Shown here: piece after piece, positions 40,944-48,601 of the stretch
Numbering within the stretch: position 1 is the stretch's first letter
How the letters are laid out: the number at the start of each line of letters is the position of its first letter
Origin: Propionibacteriaceae bacterium
Lineage (GTDB): Bacteria; Actinomycetota; Actinomycetes; Propionibacteriales; Propionibacteriaceae
Direction: 5' to 3'
Assembly: GCA_031271975.1 (NCBI GenBank)
Contig: JAISUR010000016.1
Coordinates: forward strand, 62,001-126,000
Length of the DNA stretch: 64,000 nucleotides
The notes under the pieces: model-generated
Database searches by the model: none
The model's input: only the letters and a program-made list of their open reading frames with translations
Told to the model about the DNA's origin: nothing
Position numbers and translations under genes: made by a program

Positions 40944-41141
40944 CTAGACGGTCGGCACCTGGATCCACTGGCCGATGAAGCCGAAGAGGGCCTTGATCAG
41001 GGTGAACAGCAGTTCGCGGAACTGGTCGTTGCTCAGGATCGAGATGATGACGCCGACCAGGCTGACCGAGGCCACCGTGCCGACGGCGTATTCAGCGGTC
41101 GTCATTCCACGCTCATCAAAACGGGCGAGCAATTTCTTCAT
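40944..41141 (-). CDS. DUF4244 / Flp-like major pilin candidate
   Basis: A 65-residue protein starting MKKLLARFDERGMTTAEYAVGTVASVSLVGVIISIL. The G-MTTAEYA junction is the class IVb prepilin cleavage site (Gly at -1, Glu at +5), and the rest is one hydrophobic helix and a short amphipathic tail. This is the DUF4244 family found at Rv3656c in the same position. It is the best candidate for the main pilin of this tad system. GGAAAC precedes the ATG. Confidence 0.9.
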   Translation of the reverse strand: MKKLLARFDERGMTTAEYAVGTVASVSLVGVIISILSNDQFRELLFTLIKALFGFIGQWIQVPTV

Positions 41142-41266
41142 TGGAGTTTCCTTTCCTTGGCGGACATTTGCACTCTGGACTATCGGCGTTCGGGCGGATT
41201 TCTGCGCGGTGACTTTCTGCGGTGTGGAAAACTCGCTCCCGGCCAGGTTGCCTGTGGATACGGCGT

Positions 41267-42004
41267 TCAGCCGAAGAAGTTGCCGACAATGCCCCCGATG
41301 ATCGGCACGATGCCCAACAGCATGAAGGCGGGCAGGAAGCACGCCATCAGCGGCAGCACGGAGCGGACGCCGGCCGACCGCGCCTTCTCCAAGGCCTTTG
41401 CGGCCACGTCTTTGCGCGTGGACGCGGCCAGTTCCCGCAAGGACGCGGCGAGCGCCATGCCTCCGGTTAGCGACCGGCAAACCTCATCCGCCAACGGTCC
41501 CCACGGGCCACCGCGTTCCTCGGCCCAAACTGATGCTTCGTCGGCGCCCAGTCCCACACGCACCCACAGGCTGCTCAGCACCTCGCCGGCGGGCCCCGGA
41601 TAACGTTCGGCCAAGGCGCGCAAGGCGTTGCGCAATGGCAGGCCAGATTCCATGCATACAGCCAGCAAGTCGCAAACAACGGGCAAGGCCGCCGCGAGCG
41701 ACTCTTGGCGTTTGGTGTAAGCGTTGGAGGGCACCCGGCCCAAGCCGATCACACCCCCGCCGAACAGCAGCGGGCCAGCCGCCAACCCCAGCCAGCCGCC
41801 GAGAGCCCAAGTGATGGCTGCGGCCGCAACCGCGGAAAGCAGTAGGCGTTGCCGCAATTCCATTGCGCCGGGGACCCCTGCGACGAGTTGGCGCAACCAC
41901 AGCCCGGAGTATCTGGGCTTGGCCAAGCGAGTTGCGGGAGAGGGCGGCAAGATTGCCATGACCAGGGCGAAGGTGGCCCCCGCAGCCAGCAACGAGCTAT
42001 CCAT
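41267..42004 (-). CDS. TadC-like pilus inner-membrane platform protein
   Basis: A 245-residue membrane protein with the type II secretion F domain (about 95-215: VCDLLAVCMESGLPLRNALRALAERYPGPAGEVLSSL, ELAASTRKDVAAKALEKARSAGVRSVLPLMACFLPAFMLLGIVPII), flanked by N- and C-terminal helices. It overlaps the TadB gene by eight bases and matches Rv3657c by position. Confidence 0.9.
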   Translation of the reverse strand: MDSSLLAAGATFALVMAILPPSPATRLAKPRYSGLWLRQLVAGVPGAMELRQRLLLSAVAAAAITWALGGWLGLAAGPLLFGGGVIGLGRVPSNAYTKRQESLAAALPVVCDLLAVCMESGLPLRNALRALAERYPGPAGEVLSSLWVRVGLGADEASVWAEERGGPWGPLADEVCRSLTGGMALAASLRELAASTRKDVAAKALEKARSAGVRSVLPLMACFLPAFMLLGIVPIIGGIVGNFFG

Positions 42005-42767
42005 TAGCGATCCTCTCCGTCCACAGCACTCCTGCGCAGGCGAGCGCCATGCCGGTCACGAGCAGGATCTCGCCGACCAGCGATCCGGTGAGGAAGTGCA
42101 GCGGATCACCACCGATTCCATAGCCCAATCCGATGCCCGCAAAAGGGAGTGCCGCCAGTATCCGGCTGGTGGAACGAGCAGCCGACAATTCCGCGCGGGC
42201 GGCCTGGGCGGCAGTCGCCTCTTGGTCCATGCGTTCGGCCATGGAGTCCAGGGCCGTGGTGAGTGAAGCCCCGGTGGCCTGTGCGACATCCCAAGCCAGG
42301 CCCAAGTCCGCCAGGCCGGATTGGCCAGGCGTCGCGGACAACCGGTGGAAGACAGCGGGCACATCGCCTCCGACCGCCAACGCGGCGGCAGGCTCGGCAA
42401 ACACGGGCAAGTCCTGGGCAGCCGCAGTCAGGGCGCGTGCGGGCACATGGCCGAGCCGCAGTAGGCCTGCCAACGCTCTGGCCCCACTCAACACTTGGCG
42501 GCGACGTTGCGCGGCCCTTTTATTGTCAAAGGCCCCGCGCGCCACCCAGCAGGCGGTAGCCGTGGCCAGACCGCTGGCGACACCGATCGCCCATGACGTG
42601 GCGAGTGCGAAAACCAGCCCCACAGCGGCACCGGCGCCCAGGGGCCAGGCACGGCGTCCCAATTGGTGCCCGGCGCGCCTTGGCGGCGCCTGGCGCAGAC
42701 GACGCAGCCGACCGGTATCCGGAAGGCACCACCAGACGGCCAGACCAGCGAAGAAGGCGGCAAGCAT
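41997..42767 (-). CDS. TadB-like pilus inner-membrane platform protein
   Basis: A 256-residue membrane protein with a type II secretion F domain (about 95-225: LSGARALAGLLRLGHVPARALTAAAQDLPV, DLGLAWDVAQATGASLTTALDSMAERMDQE). Helices lie at the N-terminus, near 60-80 and at the C-terminus. The ATG at 42767 overlaps the TadA stop by one base (TGATG); the longer frame to 42815 lies within tadA. It probably pairs with TadC as the membrane platform. Confidence 0.9.
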   Translation of the reverse strand: MLAAFFAGLAVWWCLPDTGRLRRLRQAPPRRAGHQLGRRAWPLGAGAAVGLVFALATSWAIGVASGLATATACWVARGAFDNKRAAQRRRQVLSGARALAGLLRLGHVPARALTAAAQDLPVFAEPAAALAVGGDVPAVFHRLSATPGQSGLADLGLAWDVAQATGASLTTALDSMAERMDQEATAAQAARAELSAARSTSRILAALPFAGIGLGYGIGGDPLHFLTGSLVGEILLVTGMALACAGVLWTERIANG

Positions 42768-43897
42768 CAGGCGACCAACCTTTCTAATTCGCCGCTGGCC
42801 GGACCGCGGGTGCAAGTCCCGTCCGGATCGAACCGAACCGCCGAGACCACCTGGCAGATGCCCTCCATCGGTCGCAGCACGCCGATTTCCTCCACCCAGC
42901 GCCTCGGGCCGATGCGGCGGATGTGCACCAGGGCGTCGAGGGCTGCGGCCACCTGGGCGTGGGCGGCTTCGCGGTTCAATCCACCCAGGGCGGCGAGCGC
43001 CTCCAACCGGGCGGGAATGTCGGCTACGGAATTGGCGTGTATCGTGCCGCAGCCGCCTTCATGACCGGTGTTCAAGGCCATGAGCAGGTCGACGAGTTCG
43101 GCGCCGCGCACCTCGCCTACGACGAGCCGGTCCGGGCGCATGCGCAGGGCTTGGCGCACCAGGTCGGTCAGCGTCACGGCCCCCGCTCCCTCCGCGTTGG
43201 CCGGGCGTCCTTCCAGGCGCAGGCAGTGTGGATGGGACGGGGCCAACTCACGGGAATCCTCCACCACCACTAGGCGCTCATTGGGTTCGATCAGCGACAG
43301 CAGGCTGGCCAGCAGTGTTGTCTTGCCACTGCCCGTGCCTCCGCTGACCAGGAACGCCCGGCGTTTGGCCACCAGGCGTTGCAGGATTATCGCGGCTTGT
43401 GGGCACATGCCGCCGCCGGCGACCCAATCGCCCATTGTCAGCAGCTTGCGGTGAGGCACACGCAGGGAGAGGCAGGTGCCGCAATCCGTCAATGATCCGA
43501 GGATGGCGTGCACGCGTACTCCCGAACCCAGCCGGGCGTCGACGAATGGGCTGCCGTCGTCCAGGCGTCTGCCGACCATCGCCGCCAGGCGCGTGGCCAG
43601 CCTCCGCACCGCGGCTTCGTCGGTGAAACGAGTCTGGGTCAGTTCCAATCCCTTGCCGCGATCCAGGTAGACGCGGTCGGGCCCGTTGACCACCACGTCG
43701 GTGACGTTCGGCAGCGCCAGCAGCGGATCGAGGATGCCGGCCCCTTCGCTCTCGGCCCGCAGGTCCTCCAAGACCGAACGCACCCGCGCGTCCGTGACCA
43801 GTTCTCCCGAAGCGCGCAGAGCCGTGCCGACGGATGCCGGGTCGGCGGGAAGCTGGAAGCGGGCCAGGTAGTCGCGTACCGCTGCGACGGGTGTCAT
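42767..43897 (-). CDS. tadA: TadA pilus assembly ATPase (CpaF family)
   Basis: A 376-residue type II/IV secretion ATPase. Walker A is GGTGSGKTTLL (about residues 185-195), followed by VVVEDSRELAPSHPHCLRLEGR (Asp box), Walker B/His region LRMRPDRLVVGEVRGAE and HEGGCGTIHANS. The N-terminal domain includes DVVVNGPDRVYLDRGKG. The ATG at 43897 overlaps the upstream stop by four bases; the open frame to 44092 has Arg-rich shadow composition. It powers pilus assembly. Confidence 0.95.
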   Translation of the reverse strand: MTPVAAVRDYLARFQLPADPASVGTALRASGELVTDARVRSVLEDLRAESEGAGILDPLLALPNVTDVVVNGPDRVYLDRGKGLELTQTRFTDEAAVRRLATRLAAMVGRRLDDGSPFVDARLGSGVRVHAILGSLTDCGTCLSLRVPHRKLLTMGDWVAGGGMCPQAAIILQRLVAKRRAFLVSGGTGSGKTTLLASLLSLIEPNERLVVVEDSRELAPSHPHCLRLEGRPANAEGAGAVTLTDLVRQALRMRPDRLVVGEVRGAELVDLLMALNTGHEGGCGTIHANSVADIPARLEALAALGGLNREAAHAQVAAALDALVHIRRIGPRRWVEEIGVLRPMEGICQVVSAVRFDPDGTCTRGPASGELERLVA

Positions 43898-44910
43898 GCG
43901 ACGAGCTTCGCGCAGGTGCGCAGATAGGTGCGCCGGGCGCTCAGCCAGGGCAGGTCGCCACGGTCGGCCGCCAGCGCCACCGCTTTGTCGTCCCCGATGG
44001 TGGCGACGACGGGCTGTCCCAGCAAATCCTGGACGGTCCCGGCGTCTCCGGCGGCTCCGGGCGTGCGCCGTAAAACGACTTCGACCGGGCAACCGTGGGC
44101 CTGGATGACCTGGTCGGCCGCGGCAATCCCACGGACGGTGCCCGCGACGACCAGCAGCCGCCTGCCCGCCAGCCGGATCGCTTCCCGGGAGCCGCCCGTC
44201 AACCCGCGTCCGGCGTCAATGACGACAAGGTCATGGGTGCGGCGCAAGGCCTGGATGATGGCCGTAAGCGGGCCCTTTGCCAAGTCGGCGGGGTTTTCGC
44301 GGGCCATCGATACCACCGACACGCCCTCGACCTTCGGCAAATACTCCCGCAGGTCGCCCACGTGCCCTTCAGCCCCGCCGAGTCGGGGCCAACGCCAGCC
44401 GGCGGCCGCTTCCGCGCCGAGCAACAAGTCGATCCCGCCGCCGAGTGGGTCCACGTCGACCAGCGCGGCAGTTTTTTTCTTCTTGGCGGCCGCCAAGGCC
44501 AGGCATGCGGCCAGCGTGGATGTGCCCACGCCGCCCGAACCGCCCAGCAGCGCCACCACTTGACCGCCCGCAGAGGTGGAACCCTCGTCCAGCACCGCGC
44601 CCAGCCAAGCGATCCCGTCCGGCAGGATGATCACTTTCGCCCCCAATGGCGTGGACCAGGTGGCCAGTCGTTTCTGGTCGCACCCGACCAGGTAGACGTG
44701 CTCGCGGCGCGGCAGGGCCCGCGAAATCAGATGCTCGGCCTGTTTCTCGTCGACGAAGATGGTCTCCACCGCTGACCAGGCTTTGCAGATTTCGTCCAAG
44801 TCGGTGGTCGCCAAAGCCGACAGATCTTGGGCCGCGGCCGCCGACAGAATCAGGTCCTGGACATCCGACGACTCGGCAACGACCAGGACTTGCGCGTTTT
44901 CATTTCTCAT
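43894..44910 (-). CDS. TadZ/CpaE-like ATPase (Ssd family)
   Basis: A 338-residue MinD-like protein. A receiver-like N-terminal region (about 1-115) precedes a deviant Walker A (LLGGSGGVGTSTLAACLALAAAKKKKTAALVDVDPLGGGIDLLLG), typical of septum-site-determining Ssd/CpaE proteins. It probably places the pilus machine in the cell. It is the first gene of the tad operon, as Rv3660c is. Confidence 0.9.
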   Translation of the reverse strand: MRNENAQVLVVAESSDVQDLILSAAAAQDLSALATTDLDEICKAWSAVETIFVDEKQAEHLISRALPRREHVYLVGCDQKRLATWSTPLGAKVIILPDGIAWLGAVLDEGSTSAGGQVVALLGGSGGVGTSTLAACLALAAAKKKKTAALVDVDPLGGGIDLLLGAEAAAGWRWPRLGGAEGHVGDLREYLPKVEGVSVVSMARENPADLAKGPLTAIIQALRRTHDLVVIDAGRGLTGGSREAIRLAGRRLLVVAGTVRGIAAADQVIQAHGCPVEVVLRRTPGAAGDAGTVQDLLGQPVVATIGDDKAVALAADRGDLPWLSARRTYLRTCAKLVA

Positions 44911-44960
44911 ATCCGGATTTATGGCAATGAACGGTTGGGGTTTACACCTGACTTGTTCAG

Positions 44961-44997
44961 TTGTGGATAACTCGGCACGCCGCCGGGTTTATCCACA
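44961..44997. promoter_or_regulatory. Two consensus DnaA boxes in opposite orientation
   Basis: TTGTGGATAA (44961-44970) and TTATCCACAA (44989-44998) are both perfect DnaA 9-mers (TTATCCACA) on opposite strands, 18 bases apart. They sit in the 110-bp divergent gap between the tad operon and the methyltransferase gene, so they may link these genes to DnaA activity, or act simply as an inverted-repeat operator. Confidence 0.65.
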
Positions 44998-45007
44998 AGG
45001 GTCTCGG

Positions 45008-45013
45008 TACCAT
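45008..45013 (+). promoter_or_regulatory. Candidate -10 box (TACCAT) of the methyltransferase gene
   Basis: TACCAT ends seven bases before the ATG at 45021, with no ribosome site, as in the other leaderless candidates. Confidence 0.5.
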
Positions 45014-45020
45014 TTCAGGC

Positions 45021-45758
45021 ATGGCGGACACGTTTCCCGAGGCCGCGCTGGCCTGGATGGTGCCGGTGGAGCGGGTGAAAATCCTCGCCCTCGGCCGTCG
45101 CAGTTTGCCAATGGCGCGCAGGCTGTCCCGGCTCGGCCACCAAATCGTCCTTGTCGAGCCAGATGCCCCGGCTGCCGCCAAGGCCGCCGTCAAAGCGCCC
45201 GGAATCCGGGTTATCAGCGCTGACCCGGTCCAGCTTCCTTTTGCCGCCGCCACCTTCGGCGCGGTGCTCATCTCACAAGCGATGGGAGCCTTCGACCGGG
45301 AGCCGGTCATGGCCGAGTTGGCGCGGGTTCTGGAGGCTTCCGGGGAACTGGTCGTGCACAACACCGTCCGAGACGACTCTGTGCCCTGGGTGCGCAGGCT
45401 GGCCGGCATTCTGCAACGCGTCGACCCGACGGCGATGACCGCCTCGGCCGAGCATGGCAGCGAACGCGTCGAGTCGAAGCACTTCGCCAAAGCCGTCGAG
45501 CGCGACTTCAGGCTTTGGACGCCCATGGACAAGGCGACGCTGCTGCAGCAAGTCGGCGCCAACCCGCGCGTCAAAGAACTCGACGACGCCGCGCGGGCCA
45601 GCATGTTGGAAGAGGTGGCGGCGCTGTACGACAGTTGCGCCCGCGCGCCCGAACCTTTGCTGCTGCCTTACAAGATCGCCTGCTGGAAGGCCGAGGTCGA
45701 CCATCGCGGTTACATCATGCCGCTGCGGCGCGACGCCGGGTTCCGGATAAGTTTGTAG
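45021..45758 (+). CDS. Class I SAM-dependent methyltransferase-like protein
   Basis: A 245-residue protein with a Rossmann-type methyltransferase pattern: VKILALGRRSLPMARRLSRLGHQIVLVEPD (motif I region, with ALGRRS in place of the usual GxGxG), VISADPVQLPFAAATFGAVLISQAMG (motif IV), and LEASGELVVHNTV (motif VI). The glycine loop is degenerate, so SAM binding is uncertain. The C-terminal part has no recognised domain. The start at 45021 is supported by a TACCAT box; the longer frame crosses the DnaA boxes. Substrate unknown. Confidence 0.75.
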   Translation: MADTFPEAALAWMVPVERVKILALGRRSLPMARRLSRLGHQIVLVEPDAPAAAKAAVKAPGIRVISADPVQLPFAAATFGAVLISQAMGAFDREPVMAELARVLEASGELVVHNTVRDDSVPWVRRLAGILQRVDPTAMTASAEHGSERVESKHFAKAVERDFRLWTPMDKATLLQQVGANPRVKELDDAARASMLEEVAALYDSCARAPEPLLLPYKIACWKAEVDHRGYIMPLRRDAGFRISL

Positions 45759-45769
45759 CCAGCGTGGTC

Positions 45770-45775
45770 TAGAGT
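45770..45775 (+). promoter_or_regulatory. Candidate -10 box (TAGAGT) of the Holin-X gene
   Basis: TAGAGT ends six bases before the ATG at 45782 and overlaps the 12-bp tail after the methyltransferase stop. No Shine-Dalgarno sequence is present. Confidence 0.5.
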
Positions 45776-45781
45776 AGGCGC

Positions 45782-46252
45782 ATGGCTAACGAGGTTCCCT
45801 CCGTTTCGGAAATCCTGAAGAACGTCCAAGCTGACGTCACCACCATTGTCCGCGGCGAAATCGAGTTGGTGAAGGCCGAGCTGATTCCACAGGCGAAATC
45901 AGCTGGCGTGGGCGCGGGTTTGTTCGGCGCCGCCGGGTATTTCGCCCTCACCGCATCCATCTTGCTGTTCATCGGCGCGTCCATCGGCGTGGGGGACTTG
46001 CTGTACCACCAGCTTTTCGGAGTAGGCGAGTTCGCCGCCGCCGCGCTCGGCTTCGTGACGGTCGCCGTCGCCTTGCTGGTGCTCGCCGGAATCCTCGCCC
46101 TCATCGGCAAGGGGCGCCTCAACATCACGGGCCCGGAGCAGACCATCGGCTCGGTGGAGCAATCGGTCGGCGCCGTGCGCAACGCCGTGACGACCAGCAC
46201 GTCCGCCATCGCCGACACTAGCTGGTTGCCCAAGAAAGGCCTCAGCGAATAG
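45782..46252 (+). CDS. Actinobacterial Holin-X / phage-holin-superfamily membrane protein
   Basis: A 156-residue protein. An amphipathic N-terminus (VSEILKNVQADVTTIVRGEIELVKAELIPQAKSAGVGAGLFGAAGYFAL) and two membrane helices (about 45-72 and 83-108) match the PF07332 Holin-X family, which is chromosomal in actinobacteria and despite its name is not tied to phage lysis. The C-terminal tail is cytoplasmic. There are no phage genes nearby. Confidence 0.85.
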   Translation: MANEVPSVSEILKNVQADVTTIVRGEIELVKAELIPQAKSAGVGAGLFGAAGYFALTASILLFIGASIGVGDLLYHQLFGVGEFAAAALGFVTVAVALLVLAGILALIGKGRLNITGPEQTIGSVEQSVGAVRNAVTTSTSAIADTSWLPKKGLSE

Positions 46253-46255
46253 CGA

Positions 46256-46291
46256 GAGGCGGGCCGCCCATCGGGGAGGGCAGCCCGCCTC
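46256..46291. terminator. Hairpin between convergent Holin-X and Kelch-like genes
   Basis: A perfect 9-bp stem GAGGCGGGC/GCCCGCCTC with an 18-nt loop starts four bases after the Holin-X stop and ends 14 bases before the Kelch-like stop. It could terminate both transcripts, although the T run (AGTCTTT) is weak. Confidence 0.65.
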
Positions 46292-46305
46292 AGTCTTTGG
46301 CGGCG

Positions 46306-47376
46306 TTACGCCTGGGGCGGGATCGCTTCGCCAAATGGGCGGTATTGGCACGAGCCAGTCAACGTGGAGTCATCCTCGTCGCGGTCGCACATCAGGATCG
46401 CGTCTGCTCCGACGGCGAAATCGCCGGTCAGATCGCCAGTCGAGTAGCGCACGCCGGTGACCGGGTCGAGCACATAGTCGCCGTCCCAAAGCAAGCCGCG
46501 CCGGTCGGTGCCGGTGTTGTCGAATACCACGGGCGGCCCCTCAGGCAGGTCGTATTTGCCCGGTGTCGAAACCAGCTTGCCGCCGTCGACGGACATGTAC
46601 GTGTCCGCGGTGAAGATGCCGAGCGATTCGCCGAACTGGCTCGCCACGATCCACGGATTTCCCCAGCCCAGCTCGGACGATTGCAGCGTGGACAAGTCGA
46701 TGACGCGGTTGATGTCGATCAGGTAGAGCTTGTCTTCCCACCAAGTGCCGCGCGCGCCACCCGCGGTGCCGGGCAAGGTGATCCAAGTGCTGGATGCCAG
46801 GTCATAGCGGACACCGTCGCGTTCATCGTCGAGACAGATCAGCGAGTTGTCCGTCGGCACCGAGCCGACGCACCCGATGGGCGCGGGGCTCGGGAGCTTG
46901 TTCCAAGCATCTGCGTCCGCGTCATACAGGTAGACATCCCCTGCCGAGACGTCCAACTGGAAGATGTTGTCGCCCGCCTGGCGGATTTCCACGTAAGGCT
47001 CGTCGCCCGGCAAACCGGCAATCGGCGTCCAAGCGTTCGTGGCCGGGTCGAAGCGATACGAATCCGGAACCCAATTTGGGTTTTCGCCGTCCCCGGTGTT
47101 TCCACCCAGCACGTAGTAATAGCCGGCGGAATAGACCATTGCCGCATTGCCTACCCGCGGGCCAGGGTATTCGGCCGTCGGCGTCCACTCCCCGGACACC
47201 CAGGAGACAGCTTCCACTTCGGGCGTGGGCGTGGGCGCGACGGCTGTTGGAGTCGGAGTGGGAGTTTCGGGCGTGATGGTGGCGGGAGGGGCGAACACGA
47301 GTTGCGCCACCGTCACCACCGCGGCACCAAAGATCATGGCCCCCAAAGCAACGGCTGCGACAAGGCCCTTGTTCAT
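46306..47376 (-). CDS. Secreted/anchored Kelch-like beta-propeller protein
   Basis: A 356-residue protein. One N-terminal membrane helix (about 4-28) is followed by a Pro/Thr linker (TPETPTPTPTAVAPTPTPE) and a propeller-like domain with Kelch-type units (PGPRVGNAAMVYSAGYYYVLGG, YRFDPATNAWTPIAGLP, YLYDADADAWNKLPSP, VRYDLASSTWITLPG). GGAGGAGG precedes the ATG. It stands alone. Role unknown; such domains usually bind protein or sugar at the cell surface. Confidence 0.85.
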   Translation of the reverse strand: MNKGLVAAVALGAMIFGAAVVTVAQLVFAPPATITPETPTPTPTAVAPTPTPEVEAVSWVSGEWTPTAEYPGPRVGNAAMVYSAGYYYVLGGNTGDGENPNWVPDSYRFDPATNAWTPIAGLPGDEPYVEIRQAGDNIFQLDVSAGDVYLYDADADAWNKLPSPAPIGCVGSVPTDNSLICLDDERDGVRYDLASSTWITLPGTAGGARGTWWEDKLYLIDINRVIDLSTLQSSELGWGNPWIVASQFGESLGIFTADTYMSVDGGKLVSTPGKYDLPEGPPVVFDNTGTDRRGLLWDGDYVLDPVTGVRYSTGDLTGDFAVGADAILMCDRDEDDSTLTGSCQYRPFGEAIPPQA

Positions 47377-47485
47377 GTCCCTCCTCCGTTTCGGCGTCTC
47401 ACCAATATGACGCTCCGGAGCGGTAAATAGTCGCGGTTCTCAGCGAACTTTCAGGGAAGTTTTGGAATGTGACAAGCTTGGGCGC

Positions 47486-48427
47486 ATGCGAGTCATCGAA
47501 GTCCAAGAACCCGGCGGGCCGGAACAACTGCTGGTTTCCGAGGCTGCCACGCCGGAGGCCGGGCCCGGCGAGGTGCGGATCAAAGTCGTGGCCGCCGGAG
47601 TGAACCGGGCCGACTTGTTGCAGCGGCAGGGGTACTACCCGCCCCCGGCGGGCACGTCCGATGTGATCGGCCTCGAAGTCTCTGGCATCGCCGACTCGGG
47701 CGAGCCCAAGGTGGCGCTGTTGGCGGGCGGCGGCTATGCCGAATACGTCGTGGTTCCCGCCGGGCAGGCGATCCGGCCCCCGGACGGCGTGGACCTGGTC
47801 AGCGCGGCGGGATTGATCGAAGTGGCCGCGACGGTGCTTTCCAACTTCGACCACGTCCATTTGGCTCCCGGCGAGACGGTGCTCATTCACGGCGGCGCGG
47901 GCGGCATCGGGACGTTTGCCACTCAGTACGCGAAGGCCCTGGGCGCGCGCGTCATCACCACGGCGGGCAGCGCATCCAAGCTGGCCCTCAGCCGGGAACT
48001 GGGTGCCGATGTGGCCATCGACTATCACGGCGATTGGGCCGCCGAGGTGAAGCAGGCCGCTCCCAAAGGCGTCGACGTAATCCTCGACATCATGGGCGCC
48101 AAGTATTTGGAGGCCAACGTCGCCGCACTGGCCACGGGCGGGCGGTTGGTCGTCATCGGGCTGCAAGGCGGCCGCAAAGGCACGCTGGACTTGAACCGGC
48201 TGCTTTCCAAGCGCGGCACCGTCACCGCCACGAGCCTGCGCTATCGCCCCGCCGCGGAGAAGGCCGCGATCTGCGCCGCCGTGGAAGCCCGCGTGTGGCC
48301 GCTAGTCGAGAGTGGCACCATCCGCCTCGCGCCCCAGACACTGTTCGAGTTCGCGGACGTCGCCGCCGCGCACCGGCTGTTGGAATCCGGGGAGAACGCC
48401 GGGAAGATCCTGCTTGTGCTTGGGTGA
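47486..48427 (+). CDS. Quinone oxidoreductase / zinc-type MDR reductase
   Basis: A 313-residue NADPH-dependent reductase of the medium-chain dehydrogenase group. The N-terminus MRVIEVQEPGGPEQLLVSEAATPEAGPGEVRIKVVAAGVNRADLLQRQGYYPPPAGTSDVIGLEVSG and the NADPH motif VLIHGGAGGIGTFATQYAKALGARVITTAGS are typical of quinone oxidoreductase QOR/TP53I3-like enzymes; no zinc ligands are visible. The ATG at 47486 is preferred because the family N-terminus begins there. The REP cluster follows the stop. Confidence 0.92.
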   Translation: MRVIEVQEPGGPEQLLVSEAATPEAGPGEVRIKVVAAGVNRADLLQRQGYYPPPAGTSDVIGLEVSGIADSGEPKVALLAGGGYAEYVVVPAGQAIRPPDGVDLVSAAGLIEVAATVLSNFDHVHLAPGETVLIHGGAGGIGTFATQYAKALGARVITTAGSASKLALSRELGADVAIDYHGDWAAEVKQAAPKGVDVILDIMGAKYLEANVAALATGGRLVVIGLQGGRKGTLDLNRLLSKRGTVTATSLRYRPAAEKAAICAAVEARVWPLVESGTIRLAPQTLFEFADVAAAHRLLESGENAGKILLVLG

Positions 48428-48437
48428 CGACGTCACC

Positions 48438-48590
48438 TGTCATCCCGGACTTGTTCCGCTAGGGGCACCCCTTCGGCGTGCATGGGACTTCGTCCCAAGA
48501 TCCCGGAACAAGTCCGGGATGACGGGGTTGGGGGCTTGATCCCGGAACAAGTCCGGGATGACGGGGTTGGCGGTTCCGGGATGACAGGGT
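48438..48590. repeat. Tandem REP-like hairpins, convergent gap qor/LCP
   Basis: Two perfect ATCCCGGA-N5-TCCGGGAT hairpins (48500-48520 and 48539-48559) repeat with a 39-bp period including the GACGGGGTTG flank. A half copy precedes them (about 48440-48455) and another half follows (about 48572-48590). This is the largest cluster of the family here. Confidence 0.9.
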
Positions 48591-48601
48591 TGGGGGCGCT
48601 G

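Noticed and set aside
45782-46252. Holin-X gene as a sign of a prophage
   Set aside because: There is no other phage gene nearby, and this family is a normal chromosomal component in actinobacteria.
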